From: Anaerolineae bacterium
GTDB taxonomy: Bacteria; Chloroflexota; Anaerolineae; Anaerolineales; E44-bin32
DNA length: 47,641 nucleotides
Reading direction: 5' to 3'
Assembly: GCA_011192015.1 (NCBI GenBank)
Contig: DUET01000094.1
Coordinates: 1 to 47,641, forward strand
Part shown: one piece after another, positions 7,685-15,291 of the stretch
Layout: each line of letters opens with the position of its first letter
How positions within the stretch are numbered: the stretch's first letter is position 1
Notes under the pieces: model-generated
What the model saw: only the letters and a program-made list of their open reading frames with translations
What the model was told of the DNA's origin: nothing
Database searches by the model: none
Position numbers and translations under genes: made by a program

Positions 7685-8317
7685 ATGACCTCCGCGCCTC
7701 GATTGCCACGCGATTTTTTCGCTCATCCCACGCTCGCCGTCGCCCGCCAGCTTCTGGGGCAACGTCTCGTACGCCTGGAGGGCGACGGGGAGCGCTTGAG
7801 CGGCCTGATTGTCGAGACTGAAGCCTATATCGGCAGCCAGGACTTGGGTTGCCATGCCAAAGCTGGCCGCACGGCGCGCAACGCAGCCATGTGGGGGCCG
7901 CCGGGACATGCCTATGTCTATTTCACCTACGGCATGCATTGGATGCTGAACATGGTCACCGAGGCAAATGGCTTCCCGGCGGCGGTGCTCATTCGCAGCC
8001 TGATTCCCATCGAGGGCGCGGCTCTCATGCGCAGGAGGCGAGGCCGCTTACCGCTTGCAGATGGCCCCGCCAAGCTCTGTCAGGCGCTGGCCATCGATCG
8101 CGGCCTGGATGGTCACGACCTGTGCGTTCCGCAGGCTCAGGTGTTCGTCGAGGCGCGGCCACAGGTCCAAGATCCATTCGTGACCACCTCACCGCGTGTG
8201 GGGTTAAACACGGTGCCCGAACCCTGGAAGAGTAAACCCTGGCGCTTCCTGGTCAGTCGGCAGCATCATCAGAAGCTTTCCAAGGAGGAGCGCGTCGATG
8301 AAATTGCTGGAAGGTAA
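7685..8317 (+). CDS. DNA-3-methyladenine glycosylase (AAG/MPG family)
   Basis: Cytoplasmic base-excision repair enzyme that would remove alkylated purines (EC 3.2.2.21). About 210 residues, normal for the bacterial members. Family signatures visible: LPRDFF and ARQLLG near the N-terminus, ETEAYIG with the catalytic Glu, then MWGPPGHAYVYFTYGMHWMLN, and GPAKLCQALAID in the second half. The ATG at 7685 is chosen because a -10 box ends 6 nt before it; the alternative ATG at 7667 would add six residues. The last 20 bases overlap the start of fabI and contain the fabI ribosome-binding site, so the two genes are probably co-transcribed. Confidence 0.88.
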   Translation: MTSAPRLPRDFFAHPTLAVARQLLGQRLVRLEGDGERLSGLIVETEAYIGSQDLGCHAKAGRTARNAAMWGPPGHAYVYFTYGMHWMLNMVTEANGFPAAVLIRSLIPIEGAALMRRRRGRLPLADGPAKLCQALAIDRGLDGHDLCVPQAQVFVEARPQVQDPFVTTSPRVGLNTVPEPWKSKPWRFLVSRQHHQKLSKEERVDEIAGR

Positions 8318-9086
8318 GAACGCTCTGATCTTCGGTGTGGCCAACGACCACTCCATCGCCTGGGGCATTGCCCAGGCCATGCATGCCCATGGCGCCAAAC
8401 TGGCGTTTTCCTATGCCGGTCCAGTCCTGGAGCGCCGCGTGCTCCCGCTTGCCGAGAAGGTCAACGCCGCCTTCGCCGAGCAGTGCGATGTAACACAGGA
8501 TGATCAAATCGAGGCTATCTTTACAAAAACCGCCGAGACCTGGGGGCGCATCGACATCCTGGTGCACGCCATCGCCTTCGCCGAGCGAGACGAATTGATG
8601 GGGGCCTACTACGAGACCAGCCGGGCCGGCTTTCACCTGGCCATGGATGTGAGTGTCTTTTCCCTAACCGCCCTGGCGCGCGCCGCACTGCCCCTGATGA
8701 CGGATGGCGGATCTGTGATGACCCTCACCTCCTACGGAGGGGATAAGGCCATGCCCAATTACAACGTCATGGGCGTCGCCAAGGCGGCCCTCGAAGCCTC
8801 CACCCGCTACCTGGCCGCAGACATGGGCCCTCATGGCGTCCGCGTCAACGCCATCTCCGCCGGCCCCCTGCGCACGCTCTCGGCTGCCGGTGTGAGCGGT
8901 TTCAAACTCCTCTACCGCCACTATCCCGAGGTCGTGCCCCTGCGGCGTCAAATCAGCCTCGAGGATGTTGGCGGCGCCGCCGTCTGGCTGGCTTCCGATC
9001 TCTCCTCCGCCGTTACCGGCGAGGTGCTCTTCGTGGATGCAGGCTACAACATCCTCGGTGCACCGCATCCCATGGCGGTGGAATAG
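8298..9086 (+). CDS. fabI: Enoyl-[acyl-carrier-protein] reductase (NADH), FabI
   Basis: 262-residue SDR enzyme that reduces trans-2-enoyl-ACP in the last step of each fatty-acid elongation cycle. FabI-specific features: the GVANDHSIAWGIA dinucleotide motif (13-25), SYGG with Tyr146, and the active-site set Tyr155 and Lys162 in NYNVMGVAKAALE. NAISAGPLRTLSA follows, close to the E. coli enzyme, and marks the triclosan-binding flexible loop region. AAGGAGG lies inside the end of the glycosylase gene 9-10 nt before the ATG. Pairing of fabI with a repair glycosylase looks like simple read-through rather than shared function. Confidence 0.93.
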   Translation: MKLLEGKNALIFGVANDHSIAWGIAQAMHAHGAKLAFSYAGPVLERRVLPLAEKVNAAFAEQCDVTQDDQIEAIFTKTAETWGRIDILVHAIAFAERDELMGAYYETSRAGFHLAMDVSVFSLTALARAALPLMTDGGSVMTLTSYGGDKAMPNYNVMGVAKAALEASTRYLAADMGPHGVRVNAISAGPLRTLSAAGVSGFKLLYRHYPEVVPLRRQISLEDVGGAAVWLASDLSSAVTGEVLFVDAGYNILGAPHPMAVE

Positions 9087-9332
9087 CGTACCGATTGGTC
9101 GATTAAATCCGCTCCGCATACGCCGGGAAAAGGTGATCTTGGCCCATGGCTGCTCTTGGGCTTCCACAGATGCGTTCCATCCCCAAAGCTGCGTGTGAGT
9201 CAAGCTTCCGTTCCCTCCGTCGCGCGCCCGCGACGCCGAGGATCCGCCGCTTCCCCTCCCACAGCACGAGACTTCTGTTAGACTGATTCTTGGCAATCGG
9301 GTTTCCACCCAGAGCTTCCAGTAGGAGGAACG

Positions 9333-9758
9333 ATGATCCACACCGACAGCATCCAGTTGAGCACTCGCGGTCACGCAGACATGCACGACCTGACCCCTCA
9401 CGTGGATCGCATCGTCCGTGAGACGCGCATGCAGGACGGCGTGGTGACGCTCTTCACGCCCTCCTCGACCAGCGCTCTGACCACCATCGAGTTCGAGAGC
9501 GGCGCGCTTCAGGATCTGCGCCGAGCGCTGGATGAGATCGCGCCTCCTGATCAGGACTACCAGCACAACCTGCGTTGGGGCGACGGTAACGGCCATTCCC
9601 ACCTGCGTGCCGCTCTGCTCGGTCCGTCGCTGTCGATCCCCTTCACCGCCGGAAGCCTAACCCTGGGCACCTGGCAGCAGATCCTTTTCATCGATTTCGA
9701 TGTCCGCGCTCGTCAGCGCAAGATCGTGGTGCAGGTCGTCGGCGAGGATCCGGCGTAG
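9333..9758 (+). CDS. yjbQ: YjbQ / UPF0047 family protein (secondary thiamine-phosphate synthase type)
   Basis: 141 residues. The sequence follows the family: an N-terminal beta strand with the Asp/His-rich segment MHDLTPHVDRIV, then STSALTTIEFE, DYQHNL and GDGNGHSHLRAALLG, and the end LGTWQQILFIDFD. The conserved His residues are likely metal or substrate ligands. E. coli YjbQ has weak thiamine-phosphate synthase activity and databases use that name; the physiological role is unsettled. AGGAGG precedes the ATG by 6 nt. The stop abuts the next start (TAGATG), so it is translationally coupled to the PIG-L deacetylase. It is not under the TPP riboswitch seen later in the window. Confidence 0.85.
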   Translation: MIHTDSIQLSTRGHADMHDLTPHVDRIVRETRMQDGVVTLFTPSSTSALTTIEFESGALQDLRRALDEIAPPDQDYQHNLRWGDGNGHSHLRAALLGPSLSIPFTAGSLTLGTWQQILFIDFDVRARQRKIVVQVVGEDPA

Positions 9759-10664
9759 ATGCAAGCGCGAACGCCTTCTGGGCAAGCAGATCGTGAATCC
9801 TCGACCCACGGTCTGCGGTTGATGGCCATCCTGGCGCATCCCGATGACGAGAGCTTCGGAACCGGCGGCACCTTGGCCCTCTACGCCCAGCGCGGCGTGC
9901 GTGTTCACCTCATATGCGCCACTCGCGGGGAAGTCGGTAACGTCCCCCCGAAAATGATGCAGGGCTTCAAACACATCGCCGAGTTGCGCGAGCATGAACT
10001 GCGCTGCGCCGCCCAAGTCCTGGGCTTGGAGGGCGTACATTTCCTCGATTATCGTGACTCGGGCATGCCCGGTTCCCCTGACAACCAGCATCCCCGAGCC
10101 TTGGCTGCCACCCCGGTGGATGAGGTCGTTTCGAAACTGGTTCCGCTGCTACGTCGATGGAGGCCGCAGGTAGTGATCACTTTCGATCCCATCGGCGGTT
10201 ACTGCCACCCGGATCACGTGGCCATCCATCATGCTGCAGTGCAAGCCTTCCACGCAGCCGGCGATCCGGCATACGCTCCCCAAGACCTTCCCGCCTATCA
10301 ACCACAGAAACTCTATTTCCATATCTTCCCCCGCCGCCTGATGCGCTGGCTGTCACGCTTGCTGCCATGGTTTGGCATCGATCCCCAACGCTTCGGCCGC
10401 AACCAGGATATCGACCTGGTTCAGATCAGCCAACCCGACTATCCCGTGCATGCACGCATCAACTACCGTCCGGTTGGAGCCACCAAACAGCAAGCCTCCG
10501 CATGTCATGCCAGCCAGGAGGGGCCGCCGAGCGCTGGTCTGCTGGGCTTGATCTTCCGCTTGGGATTTCAGCACGACACCTACATGCGCGCCCACCCTCC
10601 CACACCTCCGAGACAGATCGAGCGCGATCTGTTCGAGGGCATCACCCCGGACGTGGACGGCTGA
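9759..10664 (+). CDS. PIG-L (LmbE-like) zinc deacetylase
   Basis: About 301 residues. The N-terminal HPDDE (27-31), preceded by a hydrophobic strand (MAILA) and followed by GTGGTLA, is the metal-binding motif of the GlcNAc-PI de-N-acetylase family. A later YCHPDHVAIHHA supplies the third ligand and HPDH signature. Relatives deacetylate N-acetylglucosaminyl groups in mycothiol, bacillithiol, teicoplanin or GPI-like lipids. The substrate here cannot be told; a GlcNAc-glycoconjugate is an inference. The start follows the yjbQ stop directly, so coupling is likely. Confidence 0.82.
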   Translation: MQARTPSGQADRESSTHGLRLMAILAHPDDESFGTGGTLALYAQRGVRVHLICATRGEVGNVPPKMMQGFKHIAELREHELRCAAQVLGLEGVHFLDYRDSGMPGSPDNQHPRALAATPVDEVVSKLVPLLRRWRPQVVITFDPIGGYCHPDHVAIHHAAVQAFHAAGDPAYAPQDLPAYQPQKLYFHIFPRRLMRWLSRLLPWFGIDPQRFGRNQDIDLVQISQPDYPVHARINYRPVGATKQQASACHASQEGPPSAGLLGLIFRLGFQHDTYMRAHPPTPPRQIERDLFEGITPDVDG

Positions 10665-10793
10665 CCGCGCCCTCTTGGTCGAGACCGCACCAGTGCATCG
10701 GCTCACAATCGGCAATCGACAGTCGGAACCGAGCATGATAGGATTCCAATTCCGCAAGAGGAATGCGGGCATAACCTTCCATAGGATGTTGTG

Positions 10794-11321
10794 ATGCTGA
10801 ATTGGCTGTCCATTCCACCATATTTACTGACCCTTGCGATCTTCGGTTTGCGTGTCTTCGACATGTCCTTGGATACGTTGCGAGTGCTTTTTGTGCTGCG
10901 CGGCCGACGACCGCTGGCATGGATTCTGGGATTCTTCCAATCCGCAATCTGGGTGGTGGCCATCACGAGCGTGATCAACAATCTGGAGAACTGGTGGAAC
11001 ATCATCGGCTATGCAGCGGGTTTTGCCACGGGCAACGTGGTTGGGATGATCATCGACGAGCGTCTCGCCATCGGTTACGCCCATCTGCGCATCATCAGCT
11101 CCCGGCGGGGCACCGCCGTTGCTCAAGCCATTCGCAATGCTGGTTATGCCGCCACAGAAATCTCCGGGCAGGGTAAGGACGGCACGGTAGCTTTGATCAA
11201 TTCCAGCATCCGACGCAGGGATATCACGCGTGTCCGGCGTGAGGTTTTCAAGATCGATCCCACGGCCTTCATCACCTTAAGCGAGGTGCGCCCTCTTCAC
11301 CGCGGTTTCTGGCGTGCTTAG
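10794..11321 (+). CDS. UPF0316 membrane protein (DUF5698 + DUF2179), copy 1
   Basis: 175 residues. Three hydrophobic segments fill the N-terminal half (about 7-25, 38-60, 65-85), with the family phrases RVFDMSLDTLRVLFVLRGRR and GFATGNVVGM. The C-terminal DUF2179 region has ISGQGKDGTV, a short alpha-beta domain also found on YitT/DUF2179 proteins. Function is unknown. ATG 10794 is preferred over the adjoining GTG 10791. A paralogue follows after 17 nt. Confidence 0.8.
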   Translation: MLNWLSIPPYLLTLAIFGLRVFDMSLDTLRVLFVLRGRRPLAWILGFFQSAIWVVAITSVINNLENWWNIIGYAAGFATGNVVGMIIDERLAIGYAHLRIISSRRGTAVAQAIRNAGYAATEISGQGKDGTVALINSSIRRRDITRVRREVFKIDPTAFITLSEVRPLHRGFWRA

Positions 11322-11338
11322 CAGGCAGGGAATGTGAT

Positions 11339-11917
11339 ATGCCGGCATGGCTGATTGCGTTTGTGGAAACCCTCTTCGAACAAGCAAGATGGATTCAGGC
11401 GTGGTTGCCGATTCCTGCAGCCGGCATGCCCATCGCCATCATCCTGCTCCGTACAACAGACATCACCCTGTCGACCCTGCGCACCTTTTCCGTGGCGCGG
11501 GGACGCCGTTTGACAGCGTGGCTGATTGGTTTCTTCCAGGCGCTTCTCTTCGTGACTGCCGTTTCCGCCGTGCTCGCGCAGCTTGAGAATCTCCTCAACA
11601 TACTCGCCTTCGCAGCCGGATTCGCCACCGGCAACGTTCTGGGCATCACCATCGACGGCATCCTGGCTCCCGGGAAGAGCCTGCTGCGAATCTATAGTTC
11701 CGCTCACGGCGAGGAACTCGCACACACGCTGCGTGCGCTGGGTCACGGCGTTACGCTAATATCCGGGCAAGGACGAGTTGGAACCGTGAACATGATCTAC
11801 TGTTACGTCCCAAGGCGATGGGTGCGCAAGATCAAGCAGCAGGTGATTGTTCTTGACCCGCAAGCGTACCTATCGGTTGAGAACGTGAGACAGATTCGTG
11901 GGGGTTGGCGTACATGA
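11339..11917 (+). CDS. UPF0316 membrane protein (DUF5698 + DUF2179), copy 2
   Basis: 192 residues, clearly paralogous to the preceding gene: RTTDITLSTLRTFSVARGRR, GFATGNVLGI and ISGQGRVGTV align with copy 1. It has an extra N-terminal stretch of about 20 residues with an amphipathic segment. The tandem arrangement suggests duplication and possibly a heteromeric membrane complex, which is inference. No biochemical role is established. Confidence 0.8.
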   Translation: MPAWLIAFVETLFEQARWIQAWLPIPAAGMPIAIILLRTTDITLSTLRTFSVARGRRLTAWLIGFFQALLFVTAVSAVLAQLENLLNILAFAAGFATGNVLGITIDGILAPGKSLLRIYSSAHGEELAHTLRALGHGVTLISGQGRVGTVNMIYCYVPRRWVRKIKQQVIVLDPQAYLSVENVRQIRGGWRT

Positions 11918-12118
11918 AATAGGCGTTCCATATCGGCGATCGCAAAACCGGGGGGATATCTCTCCTTACATGTTCTTCCCTGCGTTCCAGCACTTTCAGG
12001 ATGATCAATTGCCAAATGGCATTCAATCCCGAGATGATTCTTGCAAGCCTTTCACCTTATCCAATCATCCAAAGGAATGTACCTTAAGATATGGTTTGCT
12101 CCACCCTATACCAGCAGG

Positions 12119-12124
12119 TATAAT
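12119..12124 (+). promoter_or_regulatory. -10 box upstream of the PATAN gene
   Basis: A perfect TATAAT 51 nt before the ATG of the PATAN gene. The only upstream match is a poor TTGCTC at 17 nt spacing, so the promoter is plausible but unproven. The rest of 11918-12174 shows no gene. Confidence 0.4.
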
Positions 12125-12174
12125 CTCGCCACATGCGCTCGCAATTGCGCCTGATAGCTTGATGATGGGCTCCA

Positions 12175-12990
12175 ATGGCGATTAAAGGCCACCTACGCGA
12201 TTTCAGCGTCGCACAGCTCTTCAATCTGATCAATCTCGCCCAGAAGTCTGGTACTCTCACGCTCGACGCCGCTGACCAGGCCGCCTGGGTTTCTTTCCGC
12301 GCCGGAAAATTGATCTATGCTCAATTGGGTGAAGAAGATGGCACGATCATGCACATCCTTGTCAAGGCAGGGAGACTTACCGACCGACAGGCCAAGATGA
12401 TCACGACCCACTCCTCGAGTAAGGGTGATAAGGAGATGGGTCTGTATTTGATCAACGCCGATTATCTGACCCAAAAGGACATCTTGGCCACGTTACGCAG
12501 TCATATCCTGGACATTGTCTTCCAGCTCTTCACTTGGACTGACGGTTTCTTCCGCTTCGACCCGAATGTTCTCCCCCCAGAGGATCGCATCACCGTTCAT
12601 ATGGATCTGGAAAACCTGATCATCGAGGGATCTCGGCGCGTTCAGGAATGGGATCATCTGGATGATGAGATCCCCAACTTGGAAATGGCTTTGAAGTTTG
12701 TGGACCGTCCGGGAGCAGACATCCAAAACGTCAAACTCAATCCCAAAGAGTGGGAAGTGGTCTCCTATGTCGATCCCAAGAACAGCATCAAACAAATCGC
12801 CAAAGCCGTAAAGCTGAACGATCTGGAGATTCGACGGATTGTGTACGGATTGCTTCAAGCAGGATTGATCGAGATCGTGCGGCCCGAGAGCATGCCCCAA
12901 CCAGCTCATGCCCCACGGATCCGCCCGCTTGATGAGCGCGTACAGGCCACATTGATCGATCGCATCATTGATCGAATACGATCTCTGTAA
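12175..12990 (+). CDS. PATAN-domain (DUF4388) protein
   Basis: 271 residues. The N-terminal 160 residues match DUF4388/PATAN: GHLRDFSVAQLFNLINLAQKSGTL, then AWVSFRAGKLIYAQLG and DGFFRFDPN. The C-terminal part (about 185-250) looks like a winged-helix domain (LKLNPKEWEVVSYVDPKNS, then LEIRRIVYGLLQAGLIE). PATAN domains occur in response regulators and other signalling proteins, and are often encoded beside small GTPases. It lacks a receiver domain. It is 12 nt upstream of the GTPase gene and probably works with it. Confidence 0.8.
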   Translation: MAIKGHLRDFSVAQLFNLINLAQKSGTLTLDAADQAAWVSFRAGKLIYAQLGEEDGTIMHILVKAGRLTDRQAKMITTHSSSKGDKEMGLYLINADYLTQKDILATLRSHILDIVFQLFTWTDGFFRFDPNVLPPEDRITVHMDLENLIIEGSRRVQEWDHLDDEIPNLEMALKFVDRPGADIQNVKLNPKEWEVVSYVDPKNSIKQIAKAVKLNDLEIRRIVYGLLQAGLIEIVRPESMPQPAHAPRIRPLDERVQATLIDRIIDRIRSL

Positions 12991-13002
12991 ACGAGGGCTG
13001 CA

Positions 13003-13545
13003 ATGCAAACCGTGAAGATGGTCATCACAGGGCCATTCAATGCTGGGAAAACATCCTTCATTCGCTCAGTGAGCGAGATCGATGTGGTTTCCACAGAACG
13101 GAAGATCAGCTCGAAAGCCGAGCGCGTCAAAGAAACCACAACCGTGGCCATGGATTTCGGCCGCATCACGGTCGACGACGCCCTGGTGCTCTATCTTTTC
13201 GGAACGCCCGGCCAGAAACGTTTCGATTTCATGTGGGAGATCCTCTCTGAAGGCATGCTTGGTTTTGTGGTCATCGTGGACAGCGCACGACCTGAGACCT
13301 TCCGTGAAGCCATGGGCATCCTTCACACCTTCCGAGCCTACGCCCCCACACCGTATGTTGTGGCTGCCAACAAGCAGGACATGAAAGATTCTTGGTCCGT
13401 AGATGATCTGCGTATTGCCCTCAAGCTGTCGGACGATATCAAAATGCTTCCCTGTGTGGCTTCAGACAAGGAATCGGTCAAGAAGGTGCTGCTCGAGTTG
13501 CTCTACAGTATCTTGGAGGAGATGGACGCAAAGCAGGGGGCATGA
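13003..13545 (+). CDS. Small Ras/Arf-like GTPase (MglA-related)
   Basis: 180 residues, a free-standing bacterial GTPase. G1 is GPFNAGKTS (10-18), G2 is probably the TTT at 46-48 before VAMDFG, G3 is FGTPGQ (66-71) and G4 is NKQD (123-126); G5 is probably CVASD. G3 has GTPGQ in place of the Ras DTAGQ, as is common in this bacterial group. No lipidation site or membrane segment is seen. MglA-type GTPases act as polarity or signalling switches; a role with the neighbouring PATAN and V4R proteins is inferred from context. Confidence 0.85.
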   Translation: MQTVKMVITGPFNAGKTSFIRSVSEIDVVSTERKISSKAERVKETTTVAMDFGRITVDDALVLYLFGTPGQKRFDFMWEILSEGMLGFVVIVDSARPETFREAMGILHTFRAYAPTPYVVAANKQDMKDSWSVDDLRIALKLSDDIKMLPCVASDKESVKKVLLELLYSILEEMDAKQGA

Positions 13546-13700
13546 TCGTGGTGTTGGGGCATTATCCAAGATTGGCAGTTCGGTGTACAATGCAACCCGG
13601 ACCCAGACTATACAGTTCCTTCGAGAATTGAACACAACCTTGATCGCCAACAGGGCGGTTCTGTTGAGGAGTTCAGCGAACCCCGCAGACGAGAAATCCC

Positions 13701-14339
13701 ATGCTTGAAAATCCTGCCAGAACAAAGACCTTCTACTACCCAAATACGATGGGGCGCATCCTGCTCCTCTCGTTGGAAGAAGTCCTGGGGCGAAACAGCA
13801 CGAACGCGGTACTCAATGTATCCGGTTTACACCACCTGATGAGCGCTCTACCTCCCGATAATTTCGATCTCGACATTCCCTTCGAGAATTTGGCAGCTAT
13901 CAACCAATCTTTGGAAGACATGTATGGACCACGGGGAGGGCGAGGCGTGGCTCTGCGTGCCGGGCGCGCCACGCTCAAATACGGTTTACGTGATTTCGGC
14001 CCCATCTTACGCACGTCCGATCAATCCTTTCGCCTGCTGCCGTTGCACATGAAACTCTTGGTAGGAACGGAATTTTTTGCCAGGGCCTTCAATGATCTTA
14101 CCGATCAAATCGTACGCTTGGAGAAAACCCCCGACGCATTCCTCTGGCACACCGAGCGCTGTCCATTCTGCTGGGGCCGATCCACTAGAGATCCATGCTG
14201 TCATTTTGTCGTGGGCATCCTGCAGGAAGCGCTCTATTGGTTGAGTGGTGGGAAGACCTTCCCGGTGGAAGAGATCGCCTGCATCGGCATGGGGAATGAG
14301 ATCTGCACCATTCGCATCGATCGCCAACCTCTGGATTGA
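13701..14339 (+). CDS. V4R-like (hydrocarbon-binding / 4-vinyl-reductase fold) sensor protein
   Basis: 212 residues. The C-terminal half has the V4R pattern: CPFCWGR, then PCCHFVVGILQEAL, then CIGMGNEICTIRI. The Cys residues could bind metal, and the family folds around small hydrophobic ligands. The N-terminal part (about 1-70) is a conserved lead-in of such proteins. It is the third gene after the PATAN protein and GTPase, 155 nt downstream of the latter, and may be the input sensor. Ligand unknown. I see no strong ribosome-binding site before the ATG. Confidence 0.65.
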   Translation: MLENPARTKTFYYPNTMGRILLLSLEEVLGRNSTNAVLNVSGLHHLMSALPPDNFDLDIPFENLAAINQSLEDMYGPRGGRGVALRAGRATLKYGLRDFGPILRTSDQSFRLLPLHMKLLVGTEFFARAFNDLTDQIVRLEKTPDAFLWHTERCPFCWGRSTRDPCCHFVVGILQEALYWLSGGKTFPVEEIACIGMGNEICTIRIDRQPLD

Positions 14340-14428
14340 AACCCCGGCAAGATCCCCCCATACCGACGATCCAACACCTCCCAGAAGGATCCAATCGCTC
14401 GTTCTCTTCCCAATCGGTTTTGGCCGAC

Positions 14429-14457
14429 TTGACCCAGGATTCCGGAGGCGCTATACT
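14429..14457 (+). promoter_or_regulatory. Sigma70-like promoter of the thiamine operon
   Basis: TTGACC (14429-14434), a 17-nt spacer and TATACT (14452-14457). The start would be near 14464, about 12 nt before the TPP aptamer, exactly where a riboswitch promoter should be. Confidence 0.7.
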
Positions 14458-14475
14458 CTATTCATAACTCAATCT

Positions 14476-14566
14476 GCCACACGGGGAGCTCGGTTTGACC
14501 GGGCTGAGAGGAGGGCTTTGCCCTCGACCCGATGAACCTGATCCGGGTAATTCCGGCGGAGGGATG
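14476..14566 (+). promoter_or_regulatory. TPP riboswitch (THI element) aptamer
   Basis: All conserved blocks are present in order: CGGGGAGC (14482-14489), a hairpin (GCTCGG pairing with CCGGGC), CTGAGA (14504-14509), an extra hairpin GAGGGC-TTT-GCCCTC (14511-14525), then ACCCGATGAACCTGATC and GGGTAATTCCGGCGGAGGGA. These match the thi-box consensus that binds thiamine pyrophosphate. P1 is short and its exact pairing is not clear. The genes downstream (thiN, thiB, thiP, thiQ) confirm the ligand. Confidence 0.93.
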
Positions 14567-14587
14567 GATGGCCCCAAGTTCACTCGC

Positions 14588-14613
14588 ATCCCTCCGGAAC
14601 ACTCAGGAGGGAT
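14588..14613 (+). promoter_or_regulatory. Riboswitch expression platform: Shine-Dalgarno sequester hairpin
   Basis: ATCCCTCC (14588-14595) pairs perfectly with GGAGGGAT (14606-14613), hiding the AGGAGG at 14605-14610 that serves the TTG start of thiN at 14619. The same octamer GGAGGGAT also occurs at the 3' edge of the aptamer (14558-14565), so ATCCCTCC can pair with either copy. This gives two exclusive states and predicts translational control. Confidence 0.75.
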
Positions 14614-14618
14614 TTTCA

Positions 14619-15290
14619 TTGCGTGCCGTGATCTTTGCCAATGGCCCCCTTTCCGATCCGCAGTCGGTGCACACCCTTCTCCAACCGGAGGATTGGCTGA
14701 TCGCTGCTGATGGAGGCGCGCAGCATTGCCTGGCGCTGAACATCCAACCCGATGTGATCATCGGAGATTTCGACTCGTTGGAGCAGCATGCACTGGAGCA
14801 ACTGCGCCAGACAGGAAGCGAGCTGATCCCACACGACAGGCACAAGGATCAAACCGATCTCGAACTGGCGTTGCTTCATGCCCAAAGTCAGAACCCTCAG
14901 GAAATCTTGATCCTGGGAGCGATTGGAAAACGTTGGGACCAAACCCTCGCCAATCTACTCCTGCCCGCCCTGTCGGAACTCTCGCATGTCCGCATCTGGT
15001 TCGTAGATGGTCATCAAAGAGCCACCGTCCTTCATTCGGGTGACAGCCTTGAAATCGAAGCTCAACCCGGCGACGTGGTTTCCCTGGTTCCTATCCGCGG
15101 ACCGGCTCAAGGAGTTCGCACCCACGGACTCGAATACTCCCTGGACGGGGAAACCCTGCAATTCGGCTCCACGCTTGGAATCAGCAACACCATGCTCGGG
15201 CATTCAGCTTCCGTAGCCGTCGAAAGCGGAGTGCTCGTTCTCTTCCTTTCCCGATCCATGGATGATCGACAGAACAAGGAGGTCTCCTGA
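14619..15290 (+). CDS. thiN: Thiamine pyrophosphokinase
   Basis: 223 residues. It transfers pyrophosphate from ATP to thiamine to make TPP. Signatures: ADGGAQHCLALNIQPDVIIGDFDSL near the N-terminus, HDRHKDQTDLELAL with the Asp residues that bind Mg, and GAIGKRWDQTLANLLLL-like text in the middle. The frame extends up to an ATG at 14532, but that lies inside the riboswitch aptamer; the ATG at 14568 lies between aptamer and sequester stem with no ribosome site. The TTG at 14619 has AGGAGG 8 nt upstream and gives the usual N-terminus (M)RAVIFANG. First gene of the thiamine operon; its stop is 1 nt before thiB. Confidence 0.9.
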   Translation: MRAVIFANGPLSDPQSVHTLLQPEDWLIAADGGAQHCLALNIQPDVIIGDFDSLEQHALEQLRQTGSELIPHDRHKDQTDLELALLHAQSQNPQEILILGAIGKRWDQTLANLLLPALSELSHVRIWFVDGHQRATVLHSGDSLEIEAQPGDVVSLVPIRGPAQGVRTHGLEYSLDGETLQFGSTLGISNTMLGHSASVAVESGVLVLFLSRSMDDRQNKEVS

Positions 15291-15291
15291 T

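Noticed and set aside
9333-9758. YjbQ as part of the thiamine operon because of its database name
   Set aside because: It is about 4.7 kb upstream, outside the riboswitch unit, and its thiamine-phosphate synthase activity is only a weak side activity in the known member.
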